Positions 1 through 8,121 of a stretch of 64,000 bases of DNA are shown here, in pieces; the first letter of the stretch is position 1; each line of letters begins with the position of its first letter. The stretch spans positions 5,394,001-5,458,000 of the forward strand of contig NZ_JAUSZI010000002.1 in assembly GCF_030817415.1 (NCBI RefSeq), read 5' to 3'. Both the position numbers and the translations under genes were made by a program. The notes under the pieces were generated by a model. It was given only the letters and a program-made list of their open reading frames with translations, had not been told where the DNA came from and did no database searches. Source of the stretch: Streptomyces umbrinus (lineage in GTDB: Bacteria > Actinomycetota > Actinomycetes > Streptomycetales > Streptomycetaceae).

Positions 1-461
1 TCGACGCACTCGTCGAGCACGGCCCCACGCCGCTCGAAGTCCACCCCGAGGACCTCGAACTCCTCCTGTACGTGTCCGGCGCCGACCCCGAGGATCAGCC
101 GCCCTCCGCTCAGGTGGTCGAGGGTCGCGTACTGCTTGGCGGTGAGCAGCGGGTGCCGCAGCCCGACGACCGCGACATGGCTCAACAGCCGTACGCGCTC
201 GGTGACTGAGGCCAGAAAGCCGAGGGTGGCGACGGGGTCGTACCAGACCGTGCTCATCGCGGAGGCGAGGCGGCGCGGTATGGCGACGTGGTCGCAGCTC
301 GCGACGTAGTCGAAGCCGGAGCGGTCGGCGGTGCGGGCGATCTCGACGAGGTCGCCGGGACCCGCGTCCGCCTCCCACGCCTCCGCGTAGAGGGTGCTCT
401 GGGACTGGACGGGAAGCTGAATCCCGTAGGTGAAGGACGTGTTGCCGAGGGAGGCGCTCAA
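1..461 (-). CDS. LLM-class F420-dependent oxidoreductase, C-terminus beyond the window
   Basis: The gene runs off the left edge; about 153 N-terminal residues are visible. They read as a luciferase-like (LLM) TIM-barrel start: a YGIQLPVQS strand, then DLVEIARTADRSGFDYVASCDH, and later ERVRLLSHVAVVGLRHPLLTAKQYATLDHLSGGR-type blocks ending in GVGAGH. This family uses reduced F420 or FMN to act on diverse organic substrates; the substrate here is unknown. I place the start at a TTG (complement 459-461) that overlaps the TGA of the upstream amidohydrolase in a TTGA junction, so the two are translationally coupled. Both would be controlled from the palindrome at 1712-1726. An in-frame ATG start is not available nearby. 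Confidence 0.8.
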   Translation of the reverse strand, partial: MSASLGNTSFTYGIQLPVQSQSTLYAEAWEADAGPGDLVEIARTADRSGFDYVASCDHVAIPRRLASAMSTVWYDPVATLGFLASVTERVRLLSHVAVVGLRHPLLTAKQYATLDHLSGGRLILGVGAGHVQEEFEVLGVDFERRGAVLDECV

Positions 462-1690
462 CGGGCACCGCCCGGCCCGGCCCAGAGCCCGTCCCCGGTC
501 AGCCCCAGGAGCTCGATGGCGTTGCGCCGTACGATCCGGTCGACGACGTCCGCGTCCAGGTGCCCCATCTGCGCCTCGCCGACCTCCCTCGACTTCGGCC
601 AGGTGGAGTCGGAGTGGGGGTAGTCGGTCTCGTACAGCACGTTCCCCACGCCAATGGCGTCGAGGTTCTTCAAACCGAAGGCGTCGTCGAAGAAGCACCC
701 ATACACGTGCTCGGTGAAGAGTTCGGACGGCGGGCGGTGGACCTTGTCGGCGACGCCGCCCCAGCCGCGGTTCTCCTCCCACACGACGTCCGCGCGTTCG
801 AGGATGTACGGGATCCAGCCGATCTGGCCCTCCGCGTACATGACCTTGAGGTTCGGGAAGCGCTCGAACTTGCCGCTCATCAGCCAGTCGACCATCGAGA
901 AGCAGCAGTTGGCGAAGGTGATGGTGGAGCCGACGGCCGGCGGGGCGTCGGCGGAGGTGGAGGGCATCCGGCTGCTCGACCCGATGTGCATGGCGATGAC
1001 GGTGCCCGTCTCGTCGCAGGCGGCGAGGAACGGATCCCACTCGTCCGTATGAACGGAGGGCAGTCCGAGGTGCGGAGGTATCTCGGAGAAGGCGACGGCC
1101 CGTACCCCGCGGGCGGCGTTGCGCCGCACCTCCTGCGCGGCGAGTTCCGCGTCCCACAGAGGTATGAGGGTGAGCGGTATCAGGCGGCCCGCCGCATCGG
1201 GCCCGCACCACTCCTCCACCATCCAGTCGTTGTAGGCGCGCACCGAGAGGAGCCCCAGTTCCCGGTCCTTGGCCTCGGTGAAGGTCTGGCCGCAGAAGCG
1301 GGGGAAGGTGGGGAAGCAGAGGGCGGACTGGACGTGGTTGACGTCCATGTCGGCCAGGCGCTGCGGGACGTCGTACGAGCCCGGGCGCATCTGCTCGTAG
1401 GTGATGACTTCGAGTTTGATCTCGTCCCTGTCGTATCCGACGGCGGTGTCGAGACGGGTGAGGGGGCGGTGCAGGTCCTCGTAGACCCACCAGTCGCCGA
1501 TCGGGCCGTCGTCACCGGGGTTTCCCATGACCGGGGCGAACTTGCCGCCCAGGAAGGTCATTTCCTTGAGCGGGGCACGGACGATGCGCGGCCCCGTGTC
1601 CCGGTACTGCGACGGGAGCCGGTCCCGCCAGACGTTGGGGGGCTCCACGGTGTGGTCGTCCACCGAGATGATCTTCGGGAAGGTCTCCAT
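458..1690 (-). CDS. amidohydrolase family protein (metal-dependent TIM barrel)
   Basis: A 410-residue amidohydrolase-2 type protein (PF04909 family by pattern). The N-terminal strand IISVDDHTVEPPNVW carries the D-x-H metal-ligand type motif, and ETDYPHSDSTWP near the C-terminus carries the conserved late Asp. Family members are hydrolases or decarboxylases of cyclic substrates, and in actinobacteria they often sit in steroid, terpenoid and aromatic catabolic clusters. The protein is a close paralogue of the amidohydrolase at 51897-53090: they share the N-terminus, the blocks FCGQTF and CFPTFPRF, and the C-terminal ETDYPH. It is first in an operon with the F420-type oxidoreductase, and a CTGACG palindrome lies 22-36 bp upstream of its ATG. 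The exact reaction cannot be read from the sequence. Confidence 0.85.
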   Translation of the reverse strand: METFPKIISVDDHTVEPPNVWRDRLPSQYRDTGPRIVRAPLKEMTFLGGKFAPVMGNPGDDGPIGDWWVYEDLHRPLTRLDTAVGYDRDEIKLEVITYEQMRPGSYDVPQRLADMDVNHVQSALCFPTFPRFCGQTFTEAKDRELGLLSVRAYNDWMVEEWCGPDAAGRLIPLTLIPLWDAELAAQEVRRNAARGVRAVAFSEIPPHLGLPSVHTDEWDPFLAACDETGTVIAMHIGSSSRMPSTSADAPPAVGSTITFANCCFSMVDWLMSGKFERFPNLKVMYAEGQIGWIPYILERADVVWEENRGWGGVADKVHRPPSELFTEHVYGCFFDDAFGLKNLDAIGVGNVLYETDYPHSDSTWPKSREVGEAQMGHLDADVVDRIVRRNAIELLGLTGDGLWAGPGGAR

Positions 1691-1711
1691 GTGTTTTACG
1701 GTAGCGCCGAT

Positions 1712-1726
1712 CTGACGGTCCGTCAG
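1712..1726. promoter_or_regulatory. CTGACG palindrome, regulon site 1
   Basis: CTGACGGTCCGTCAG is a perfect inverted repeat apart from the central bases, 22 bp upstream of the amidohydrolase ATG. It is one of about a dozen similar sites in the window, each next to a catabolic gene start. Size and symmetry fit a TetR-family operator. Confidence 0.75.
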
Positions 1727-1913
1727 CTACCGCGCGGCGGCTCTCTGGAATGCGGGAACCTCGTCACGGGGTTGCGGGGAGGGGGTGTGGGCTCTGTGAG
1801 GGCTTGCGCCACTCGGCACGGCGGCCTGTGATCGGTGTCTCCCACGGCTGACGCATCCGCCATGAACAAGGCAAACTGGCCTGGTTGTCATGACGTTTCG
1901 GCAGGGGGCAGGG

Positions 1914-4880
1914 ATGGACGGTGTACCGCGAGTACCGGAGCAGTGGCGTCCCGAGGATTCGGCGGCGCTCCGCTTCAGCGTGCTCGGCCCGGTGCGCGCC
2001 TGGCGTGGGGCGGATTCCTTGCCCACCGGGTCCCCTCAACAACGCGCCTTGCTGGCGGCCCTGCTGCTCCGCGAGGGCCGCACGGCCACGGCGGGCGAAC
2101 TGATCGACGCGTTGTGGGGGGAGGAGCCGCCTTCGCAGGCGTTGGCGGCGGTTCGGACGTATGCGTCGCGGTTGCGGAAGATCCTCTCGCCGGGCGTTCT
2201 GGTCAGTGAGTCGGGCGGGTATGCCGTCCGGCTCACCGACGCGTCCGGCGTGGGTGCCTCGCTGGACCTCGCGCTGGCCCAGGAGTTGGCGGCCGACGCG
2301 GAGAAGGCGAAGGCGACGGGCGACCTGTGCCATGCGCGCGCCCTGCTGAACAAGGCCCTGAGCCTGTGGGACGGGGAGGTCCTGGCGAGCGTTCCGGGCC
2401 CGTACGCGGAGACCCAGCGCGCCCGCCTGGAGGAGTGGCGGCTCCAACTCGTCGAGTCCCGGCTGGACATGGACCTGGAGCAGGGCTGCCATGCGGAGGC
2501 GATCTCCGAACTCACGGCGCTCACCGCGGCCCATCCCCTCCGGGAGCGGCTGCGCGAGCTGCTGATGCTGGCGCTGTACCGCTCGGGGCGGCAGGCGGAG
2601 GCCCTGGCCGCCTACGCGGACACACGGCGGCTGCTGGCGGACGAGCTGGGCGTGGACCCGCGGCCGGGTCTTCAGGAACTCCAGCAGCGCATCCTTCAGG
2701 CGGACCCCGGCCTGGCGGAGCCCTCGGCCCCACTGGCCCCGGAGACCGCGGCCGCCCCGGTGCGCCCGGCCCAACTCCCCGCCACCGTCTCGGACTTCAC
2801 CGGCCGGATGTCCTTCGTGTCCGAGCTGAGCGAGGTGCTGGCGGCGGCGTCGGCGTCCGAGGGCCAGGTGATGGCGGTGTCGGCGCTGGCGGGCATCGGC
2901 GGCGTGGGCAAGACGACGCTGGCCGTCCATGTCGCGCACCAGGCGCGCAGCGCCTTCCCGGACGGACAGCTCTACGTGGACCTGCAGGGAGCGGGCGCGC
3001 GGGCGGTCGCACCCGAAACGGTGCTTGGCTCCTTCCTGCGCGCCCTGGGCACGGCGGACTCGGCCATCCCCGACTCCCTGGAGGAGCGGGCGGCCCTGTA
3101 CCGCTCGACCCTGGACGGCCGCCGGATCCTGGTCCTGCTGGACAACGCGCGGGACGCGGCCCAGGTACGCCCCCTGCTGCCCGGCATGGAGGGATGTGCG
3201 GCGCTGGTGACGTCGCGGGTGCGGATGGTCGACCTGGCCGGGGCCCATCTGGTCGACCTGGACGTGATGTCGCCGGAGGAGGCGATCCAGCTCTTCACCA
3301 AGATCGTGGGCGAGGAGCGGGTGGCTTCGGAGCGCGAGTCGGCGCTGGACGTGGTGGCGGCGTGCGGATTCCTGCCGCTGGCGATCAGGATCGCCGCCTC
3401 CCGCCTGGCGGCCCGGCGTACCTGGACGGTCTCGGTCCTCGCGGCGAAGCTCGCCGACGAACGACGCCGGCTGGACGAACTCCAGGCGGGCGACCTGGCC
3501 GTGAAGGCGACCTTCGAGCTCGGCTACGGGCAGTTGGAGCCGGCCCAGGCCCGCGCTTTCCGGCTGCTGGGGCTGGCGGACGGCCCGGACATCTCGCTGG
3601 CCGCGGCCGCGGCGGCGCTGGACCTTCCGATCGAGGAGACCGAGGACCTGCTGGAATCCCTCGTCGACACCTCACTCCTGGAGTCGGCCGCGCCCGGCCG
3701 CTACCGCTACCACGACCTGGTCCGGCTCTACGCGCGTGCGTGCGCCGAGCGGGACGAGCAGCCACCGGGCGAGCAGGCGGCCGCGATGTCGCGGATGCTC
3801 GACTTCTACCTGGCCACGGCCGCCGGGGTCTACGCGATCGAGCGGCCCGGGGACCGACTGGTGGACCACCTGGAGGTGACGGAGCACCCGGGGCTGCGGT
3901 TCACGGAGGGCAGCGCCGCCCTCGACTGGCTGTACAACGAGGCCTCGCCACTGCTGGCCTGCGTACGGCAGTCCGCCGGCACGGACCGGCTGCGGCGGGC
4001 GGTGGATCTGCTGTGGGCCGCCAAGGACCTCACCGAGTCCGGGGCCAACTCCCACCAGTACGAGACGACCGCACGGGCGATGTGCGACGCCACCCGGGTC
4101 GCGGGGGACGCACACGCGGAGGGCAGAGCGCGGACGACGTTCACCAATGTCCTGCTGGTCTCCGGCCGTATCCAACAGGCCGCCGAGCAGGCGCAGCTCG
4201 CCATGGAACTCGCCGCCTCCGCACGGGACGCCATGGCCATGAGCTGGGCGGCCAACGACCGGGGGCTCACACTCATGCACCAGGAGCAGTACGCGGAGGG
4301 CAAGCCGTTCTTCGAGCAGGCGATCGAGGGGTACGCCACGATCGGCAACCGGCCCCTCGAAGCGCTCAGCCTGTGCAACCTGTCGCGTGCGCACCTGGGC
4401 ATGGGGAACATCGCCATGGCGGTGGAGATAGCGCAGCGGGCCCTTGCGGCGTACCTGGAGATCGGCCAGACCCTGCGCCTCGCCAACGGTCACTTCACCC
4501 TGGGCATCGCCCTGACGAGGGCCGACCGTCACACCGAGGCCCTCAGCCAGCTCTCCGACGCGCTGTCCGTCTTCGGCAGCCACCGGCAGCGGCTCTGGGA
4601 GGGCACGACCAACTTCCGGATCGCCGAGGTGCACCTGGCCGCCCGCCGCCCCGCGCAGGCGGCCCAGCACGCCGAGCAGGCCCTCGCGCTCGGCTGCATC
4701 GGCGGCGACCGGATGCAGGGCACCGTGCTGACGCTGCTGGGCCGGGCCCTCACCATGCTGGGGCAGGTGGACCGGGCCAGGGTCTGCTGGCGCGAGGCGC
4801 TCAACCTCTACGAACAGCACGGCGGTGCCGCACAGGCCGAGGAGGTACGCGCGCTGCTCACGCCCGCCACCGCGGCGTGA
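1914..4880 (+). CDS. SARP-family regulator with NB-ARC and TPR domains (AfsR-like architecture)
   Basis: A 988-residue transcriptional activator. Domain order is an OmpR-type winged helix (about residues 18-92, with LRFSVLGPVRAWRG), a bacterial transcriptional activation domain (about 100-245, LRELLMLALYRSGRQAEAL), an NB-ARC/STAND ATPase (Walker A GIGGVGKT at about 327-334, LVLLDNARD as Walker B), and TPR-like helices to the end. Such proteins act in the cytoplasm as ATP-dependent switches on secondary-metabolism or development genes. I prefer ATG 1914 over ATG 1890 because a G-rich ribosome site (GCAGGGGGCA) precedes 1914. Two repeat-peptide genes lie directly downstream on the same strand, which makes a peptide ligand or target plausible. 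The TPR half is where a ligand would bind. Whether the AfsK-like kinase at 23.4-25.8 kb acts on it is unknown. Confidence 0.9.
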   Translation: MDGVPRVPEQWRPEDSAALRFSVLGPVRAWRGADSLPTGSPQQRALLAALLLREGRTATAGELIDALWGEEPPSQALAAVRTYASRLRKILSPGVLVSESGGYAVRLTDASGVGASLDLALAQELAADAEKAKATGDLCHARALLNKALSLWDGEVLASVPGPYAETQRARLEEWRLQLVESRLDMDLEQGCHAEAISELTALTAAHPLRERLRELLMLALYRSGRQAEALAAYADTRRLLADELGVDPRPGLQELQQRILQADPGLAEPSAPLAPETAAAPVRPAQLPATVSDFTGRMSFVSELSEVLAAASASEGQVMAVSALAGIGGVGKTTLAVHVAHQARSAFPDGQLYVDLQGAGARAVAPETVLGSFLRALGTADSAIPDSLEERAALYRSTLDGRRILVLLDNARDAAQVRPLLPGMEGCAALVTSRVRMVDLAGAHLVDLDVMSPEEAIQLFTKIVGEERVASERESALDVVAACGFLPLAIRIAASRLAARRTWTVSVLAAKLADERRRLDELQAGDLAVKATFELGYGQLEPAQARAFRLLGLADGPDISLAAAAAALDLPIEETEDLLESLVDTSLLESAAPGRYRYHDLVRLYARACAERDEQPPGEQAAAMSRMLDFYLATAAGVYAIERPGDRLVDHLEVTEHPGLRFTEGSAALDWLYNEASPLLACVRQSAGTDRLRRAVDLLWAAKDLTESGANSHQYETTARAMCDATRVAGDAHAEGRARTTFTNVLLVSGRIQQAAEQAQLAMELAASARDAMAMSWAANDRGLTLMHQEQYAEGKPFFEQAIEGYATIGNRPLEALSLCNLSRAHLGMGNIAMAVEIAQRALAAYLEIGQTLRLANGHFTLGIALTRADRHTEALSQLSDALSVFGSHRQRLWEGTTNFRIAEVHLAARRPAQAAQHAEQALALGCIGGDRMQGTVLTLLGRALTMLGQVDRARVCWREALNLYEQHGGAAQAEEVRALLTPATAA

Positions 4881-5015
4881 ACGGCGTGCCGGTGACGGGG
4901 CAGTAGCGGACGTTCAGCATTCGTTTATCTCCGCCCGGCACTCTCGTACGTGTCACACCGTCGCGTCGGGGGGCAGACGGTCTGACCAGGAGCCCAACGG
5001 CTAATGTGCGGCTCC

Positions 5016-5061
5016 GAACGCCCGTCCAGCGACCCTCGGGGGAGTTTCTGGGCGGGCGTTC
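5016..5061 (+). terminator. hairpin between the SARP gene and the repeat-peptide gene
   Basis: Arms 5016-5029 (GAACGCCCGTCCAG) and 5048-5061 (CTGGGCGGGCGTTC) pair over 14 bp with one G-T wobble and an 18-nt loop. There is no T tract. The hairpin ends 34 nt before the ATG at 5096, so it could end the SARP transcript or act as a leader structure of the peptide gene. Confidence 0.5.
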
Positions 5062-5095
5062 CTTACTCGTCACCACAACGGAGGGATTCAGGCCC

Positions 5096-5431
5096 ATGAG
5101 CGAGACGAAGAAGGAAACGGACCTCACCACACAGGACAACGGCATGCCGACGCCGCCCGCCAAGGACCCGGTCGTGACTCCGCTCGACAACGGCATGCCG
5201 ACGCCGCCCGCCAAGGACCCGGTCGTGACTCCGCTCGACAACGGGATGCCGACGCCGCCCGCCGAGGGCACGGACGCCACCACGCAGGACAATGGCATGC
5301 CGACGCCGCCTGCCAAGGACCCCAAGGTCGTACCGCTCGACAACGGCATGCCCAGCGAGCCCGCCGACATCCGGACGATGGACAACGGCATGCCCTCCCC
5401 GCCGGCGCTGGACCTCGACGGCGGCAAGTAG
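5096..5431 (+). CDS. repeat protein with six DNGMP units, no signal peptide
   Basis: A 111-residue hydrophilic protein built almost wholly of repeats. After MSETKKETDLTTQ come six copies of DNGMP(T/S)(P/E)PA. The first four units have a 17-residue period with linkers such as KDPVVTPL, and the last two are shorter. Units one and two are nearly identical in DNA as well. There is no Cys, no membrane segment and no recognisable fold. The start ATG 5096 follows GGAGGGATT; an upstream in-frame ATG at 5006 would put the leader hairpin inside the coding region and is unlikely. From memory, similar proteins in Streptomyces carry uninformative names such as 'sigma-like protein'; I could not check this. 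Function is unknown. The position next to a SARP regulator and a secreted DNPMP peptide suggests a shared pathway. A strong terminator follows. Confidence 0.8.
   Translation: MSETKKETDLTTQDNGMPTPPAKDPVVTPLDNGMPTPPAKDPVVTPLDNGMPTPPAEGTDATTQDNGMPTPPAKDPKVVPLDNGMPSEPADIRTMDNGMPSPPALDLDGGK
5135..5419 (+). repeat. 51-bp coding tandem repeat (DNGMP units)
   Basis: Four units of 51 bp followed by two degenerate shorter units, all in frame, starting at GACAACGGCATGCCG. Period and reading frame are kept, so selection acts on the peptide. It is not a CRISPR array: there are no variable spacers. Confidence 0.85.
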
Positions 5432-5452
5432 AGACCTTTATCCCGACGGGGA

Positions 5453-5491
5453 TCGGCCGCGGTGGCGCGGAGGGGGAGCCACCGCGGCCGA
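5453..5491 (+). terminator. strong terminator after the repeat-peptide gene
   Basis: A perfect 14-bp stem (TCGGCCGCGGTGGC, 5453-5466, with GCCACCGCGGCCGA, 5478-5491) and an 11-nt loop. An outer AGACCT/AGGTCT pair lies at 5432-5437 and 5491-5496. It separates the cytoplasmic repeat protein from the secreted peptide gene, so the latter probably has its own promoter in 5497-5600. Confidence 0.8.
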
Positions 5492-5616
5492 GGTCTGTCC
5501 GGGGCCCGGTTCAGGTCAATCGGTGGCGCGATCCGTTCGGCCCTCTCGAACAACCGCCCCCCCCTGGCGCTAGCGTCACTTGGTGTTCGGAAGTCCCTCT
5601 CCCAACAGGAGCCGAG

Positions 5617-5769
5617 ATGACCCGTACCAAGAAGATCCTCGCCACGATCGCCCTGATGCTCGGCATCACCGCAGCGGCCGCGAGCCCGGCACTGGCCGAC
5701 AACCCCATGCCCGTGACCCCGCCGGACAACCCGATGCCTGTGGCCCCGCTGGACAACCCGATGCCTTGA
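5617..5769 (+). CDS. secreted peptide precursor with three DNPMP units
   Basis: A 50-residue precursor. MTRTKK is followed by a hydrophobic core (ILATIALMLGITAAAA) and a signal-peptidase-like ASPALA site; what remains is DNPMPVTPP, DNPMPVAPL and DNPMP, ending exactly on the third motif. The ATG follows AACAGGAGCCGAG, a good ribosome site. The mature product would be about 20 residues, Pro-rich and Cys-free. The DNxMP core matches the six-unit protein encoded just upstream, so the two genes share origin or function. Short secreted repeats ending in a free pentapeptide resemble pheromone precursors, but no processing protease, transporter or modifying enzyme lies beside it. The IS110 element begins about 60 bp downstream. 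Confidence 0.75.
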   Translation: MTRTKKILATIALMLGITAAAASPALADNPMPVTPPDNPMPVAPLDNPMP

Positions 5770-5837
5770 CGCACCACCTCTCGATGGGGGCCGAGCCCAC
5801 CCGGACGCTGACACGAAAAGTTGAGTGAGTGTGCTGG

Positions 5838-7109
5838 TCAGGCCGTTGCTGCGATGGGCTCGAAGCGGACGGTGAGGCCGAGGCGGTTGGCTTCCTTGGT
5901 CATGCGACGCATGGCGCGTTCAGGGTCGCGGCGGGTGAAGTAGTCGGCGCCGAGGTCCTGGTAGCGGGTCTTGTGGCGGAGGATGTGCCAGATCGCGACG
6001 GCGAGTTTGCGCATCACCGCGACCAGGGCCCGCTGTCGTCCGCGGCGGGCGGCGATGCGCCGGTAGTAGGCGCTGAGATAGCAGTCCTTGTTCCGGGTCA
6101 CCGACATCGCGGCGATGCCCAACAGCCGTTTCAGGTTGCTGTTGCCGTTGCGGGTACGGGCGGATTTGGTGACGCCGGCGGATTCGTTCATGCCCGGGCA
6201 GACCCCGATCCAGGAGGCGAGATGGCCGGCGGTGGCGAACTGGGTCATGTCCCCACCGGTCTCAGCGATGATGATCTCAGCCGCCGCGGGGCCGATGCCG
6301 GGGATGGTGTCCAGGTTCTCGATGTCCTTGTTGTGCTCCAGGCGGGTCAGCAGCGCGGTGATCCGCTGGTCCAGCTGGTCGGCCGTGGCGGTGAGGTGGT
6401 CGATCTCGTCGAGGTAGTGCCGGCACATGAACGCGTGGTGCTCGGTGAACGTGCCGTCCAGTGCCTCAACCAGGGCCGGGATCTTGCTGCGGGCCCGCCG
6501 GATGGCCAGGTCGGCCAGCGCCTGGGGGTCACGCTCGCCGCCGATCAGTGCGTTGATGATGGCGCGTCCGCTGGCCCCGGTGATGTCGCTGAGCACCGAG
6601 GACAGCTTCATGCCGGTGTCCTCGAGTTCCTTCTCCAGCCGCTGGGCCTCCTGCCCGCGTGCCGTGATGAGCTGCGTGCGGCGGCGGGTCAGGTCCCGCA
6701 GTTCGCGGATCTCCCGCTCGGGCACGAAGGAGCCCATCACCATGCCCGAGGCGCCCGCCCGGGCCAGGAACGCGGCGTCGCTGGGGTCGCTCTTGCGCCC
6801 CCGAATGCCCTTGAGGTGGGCCGGGTTGACCAGCATCAGGTTCAGATGCGGCTGCAAGGTGTAGTAGAGGTGGCGCCAGTAGTCCGAGGTGGCCTCGAGC
6901 ACCACCACCTCGACCCGGCGCTCGAGTAGCCAGGCCAGCAGACGCCGGATCTCGGCCGGGGTGGTGGCGAACCGCTCGGTCTCCAGCGTCCAGGTTCCCG
7001 GCCGCTTCAAGCACGGCGTGCGTACGCACGCCAGCAGGAACCGCTTGCCCAGATCCAGCCCCGCCGCCCGCAGATAGAGGACCTCGTCCTTCACGTCCTG
7101 TCTGGCCAT
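5838..7109 (-). CDS. IS110-family transposase (DEDD recombinase)
   Basis: A 423-residue transposase from the ATG at complement 7109 (MARQDVKDEV). The N-terminal RuvC-like DEDD domain shows AAGLDLGK (Asp19), VVVLEATSDYW and SDPSDAAFLA. A coiled middle section follows. The C-terminal transposase_20 domain contains IPGIGPAAAEIIIAETGG and CPGMNESAG, whose Ser is the likely strand-exchange nucleophile. It appears full length and intact. IS110 enzymes recombine DNA guided by a structured 'bridge' RNA transcribed from the non-coding end of the element; here the upstream stretch at 7110-7350 is the candidate. An in-frame upstream ATG (7199) would add 30 unrelated residues and is not preferred. Confidence 0.9.
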   Translation of the reverse strand: MARQDVKDEVLYLRAAGLDLGKRFLLACVRTPCLKRPGTWTLETERFATTPAEIRRLLAWLLERRVEVVVLEATSDYWRHLYYTLQPHLNLMLVNPAHLKGIRGRKSDPSDAAFLARAGASGMVMGSFVPEREIRELRDLTRRRTQLITARGQEAQRLEKELEDTGMKLSSVLSDITGASGRAIINALIGGERDPQALADLAIRRARSKIPALVEALDGTFTEHHAFMCRHYLDEIDHLTATADQLDQRITALLTRLEHNKDIENLDTIPGIGPAAAEIIIAETGGDMTQFATAGHLASWIGVCPGMNESAGVTKSARTRNGNSNLKRLLGIAAMSVTRNKDCYLSAYYRRIAARRGRQRALVAVMRKLAVAIWHILRHKTRYQDLGADYFTRRDPERAMRRMTKEANRLGLTVRFEPIAATA

Positions 7110-7350
7110 CGCCGTGTCCCTCCCGCACGCGTGCCGATCGAACGGGCGCCCGGAGGGATCCGGGAAGTCGCTGAGTCTGACACACGCGCTGCCGGTCACC
7201 GTGGTGGCCGTGGCGCAAACCGAAGTCCGCTAGCGGATCCCCATCGCCATCCTGTTGGGCGAGCTGACCGGCATCACAGAGTCTTCGGCTTACCGGGCGC
7301 CCACCCCGATTTTCCCCCCACCGAGGAGGCCAGCGCAGCCGGCCTGGCGA
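7110..7350 (-). ncRNA. possible IS110 bridge-RNA region
   Basis: About 240 bp of non-coding DNA directly upstream of the transposase on its strand. It holds pairable segments: GGGCGCCCGG near 7144-7153 and CCGGGCGCCC near 7294-7303, plus several shorter stems. In IS110-group elements the bridge RNA is made from this side of the gene. The assignment rests on position and folding potential only; no RNA boundaries or guide loops are identified. Confidence 0.35.
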
Positions 7351-7352
7351 AC

Positions 7353-7473
7353 CTGTTGGCGAATCCGTCAGGCGAGGCAATTGTCGCGAGAATCCCAGCG
7401 ACACACCGGGTTCACGGCGTGTCGCTGGGACTCACCACACACTTGCCGGGGATCTGACGGGATTCGCCAACAG
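7353..7473. repeat. 121-bp imperfect nested palindrome
   Basis: CTGTTGGCGAATCCGTCAG at 7353-7371 pairs with CTGACGGGATTCGCCAACAG at 7454-7473. Inside, AATCCCAGCGACAC pairs with GTGTCGCTGGGA around a 14-nt centre. There is no open reading frame. It could be a MITE-like remnant, a terminator for the toxin gene at its right, or the palindromic target favoured by IS110 elements. Confidence 0.6.
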
Positions 7474-7526
7474 CATCCCGCCCGGCTCGGCCCCCATCGC
7501 CGTATCCGCCCCTGGCACCCCGCGCC

Positions 7527-7898
7527 TCAAACCGCCCAGTTCTTCAACACCGCCGCGACACCACGCACAGTGCAGCCGTCCTTCTTCAGCTCGACCACCA
7601 GCGCGCTGACCCGCTCCTGGTCCAGCTTGGACGGCACACCCGCAGCGACCAGGTAGGCATGGGCCACCGCCACAGCGACCCGCAGATTCGAACGCTCCAG
7701 CCACTGCATACGCCCCAGCGAATGCGCAAGGGCCGCTGCCTTGGCGTACGCACCGTGATAGATGTCCTGGCCGACAAGGACCGCACGGTGACGCTCAACG
7801 GCGGCGACCGGCACGCCGTAGTCGTCGATACCCGGATCGTCCACACCGGCCCGTCGGGCGACTTCCAGGATCCAGGCGAGATCAACCTGCACGCTCAC
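7527..7898 (-). CDS. Fic/Doc-like toxin component with degenerate active site
   Basis: A 123-residue protein resembling the Doc branch of the Fic family. It has an N-terminal VDLAWILEVARRAG block, a central VGQDIYHGAYAKAAALAHSL, then LERSNLRVAVAVAHAYLVAAG, where active enzymes carry HxFxDGNKR before the same helix. The His and the GN pair are missing, so AMP or phosphate transfer to a target is doubtful. It starts with GTG at complement 7898, overlapping the TGA of the antitoxin by 4 bp (GTGA), the usual toxin-antitoxin coupling. It may be an inactive descendant, or a divergent toxin with another activity. Confidence 0.65.
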   Translation of the reverse strand: MSVQVDLAWILEVARRAGVDDPGIDDYGVPVAAVERHRAVLVGQDIYHGAYAKAAALAHSLGRMQWLERSNLRVAVAVAHAYLVAAGVPSKLDQERVSALVVELKKDGCTVRGVAAVLKNWAV

Positions 7899-8113
7899 GG
7901 ACCGGTGTCCCCTTCCAGTTCGTCGATCAGATCCCCGTACTCATCGAGCACCTCCTGCGCCGCGGCCATGAAGACCGCACGCACGTGCTCGTTGTCGTTA
8001 CGGATCAACTGCTCGACGTACTCGTTGACCGGTATCCGCCTCGTCTCGGCGGCCTGCCTGGCCATCTCGGCGGTCTCGTCGTCCATGCGGATGTTGATCT
8101 GAGTCTTCGCCAT
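7895..8113 (-). CDS. ribbon-helix-helix antitoxin
   Basis: A 72-residue protein. MAKTQINIRMDDETAEMARQAAE forms the beta strand and first helix of an RHH (Arc/CopG-like) DNA-binding domain, and RIPVNEYVEQLI the second helix. The acidic C-terminal tail (EVLDEYGDLIDELEGD) is typical of the toxin-neutralising segment. It is first in a two-gene operon with the Fic-like protein. A perfect palindrome, GGTATCACCTGATACC, lies 8 bp upstream of the start codon and is the probable autoregulatory operator. Confidence 0.8.
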   Translation of the reverse strand: MAKTQINIRMDDETAEMARQAAETRRIPVNEYVEQLIRNDNEHVRAVFMAAAQEVLDEYGDLIDELEGDTGP

Positions 8114-8121
8114 GACGTGAA

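Larger units (their letters stand above)
5830..7350 (-). mobile_element. IS110-family insertion sequence (ends approximate)
   Basis: The element holds one transposase gene and a non-coding segment upstream of it. IS110-family elements lack clear terminal inverted repeats and make no obvious target duplication, so the boundaries cannot be fixed by eye. The left limit is set just after the peptide gene and the right limit just before the imperfect palindrome at 7353-7473. The element sits between the SARP/peptide locus and a toxin-antitoxin patch. Confidence 0.6.

Noticed and set aside
5135..5419. Tandem repeat resembling a CRISPR array
   Set aside because: The 51-bp units are in frame, lack variable spacers and encode a regular peptide repeat. 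There are no cas genes.
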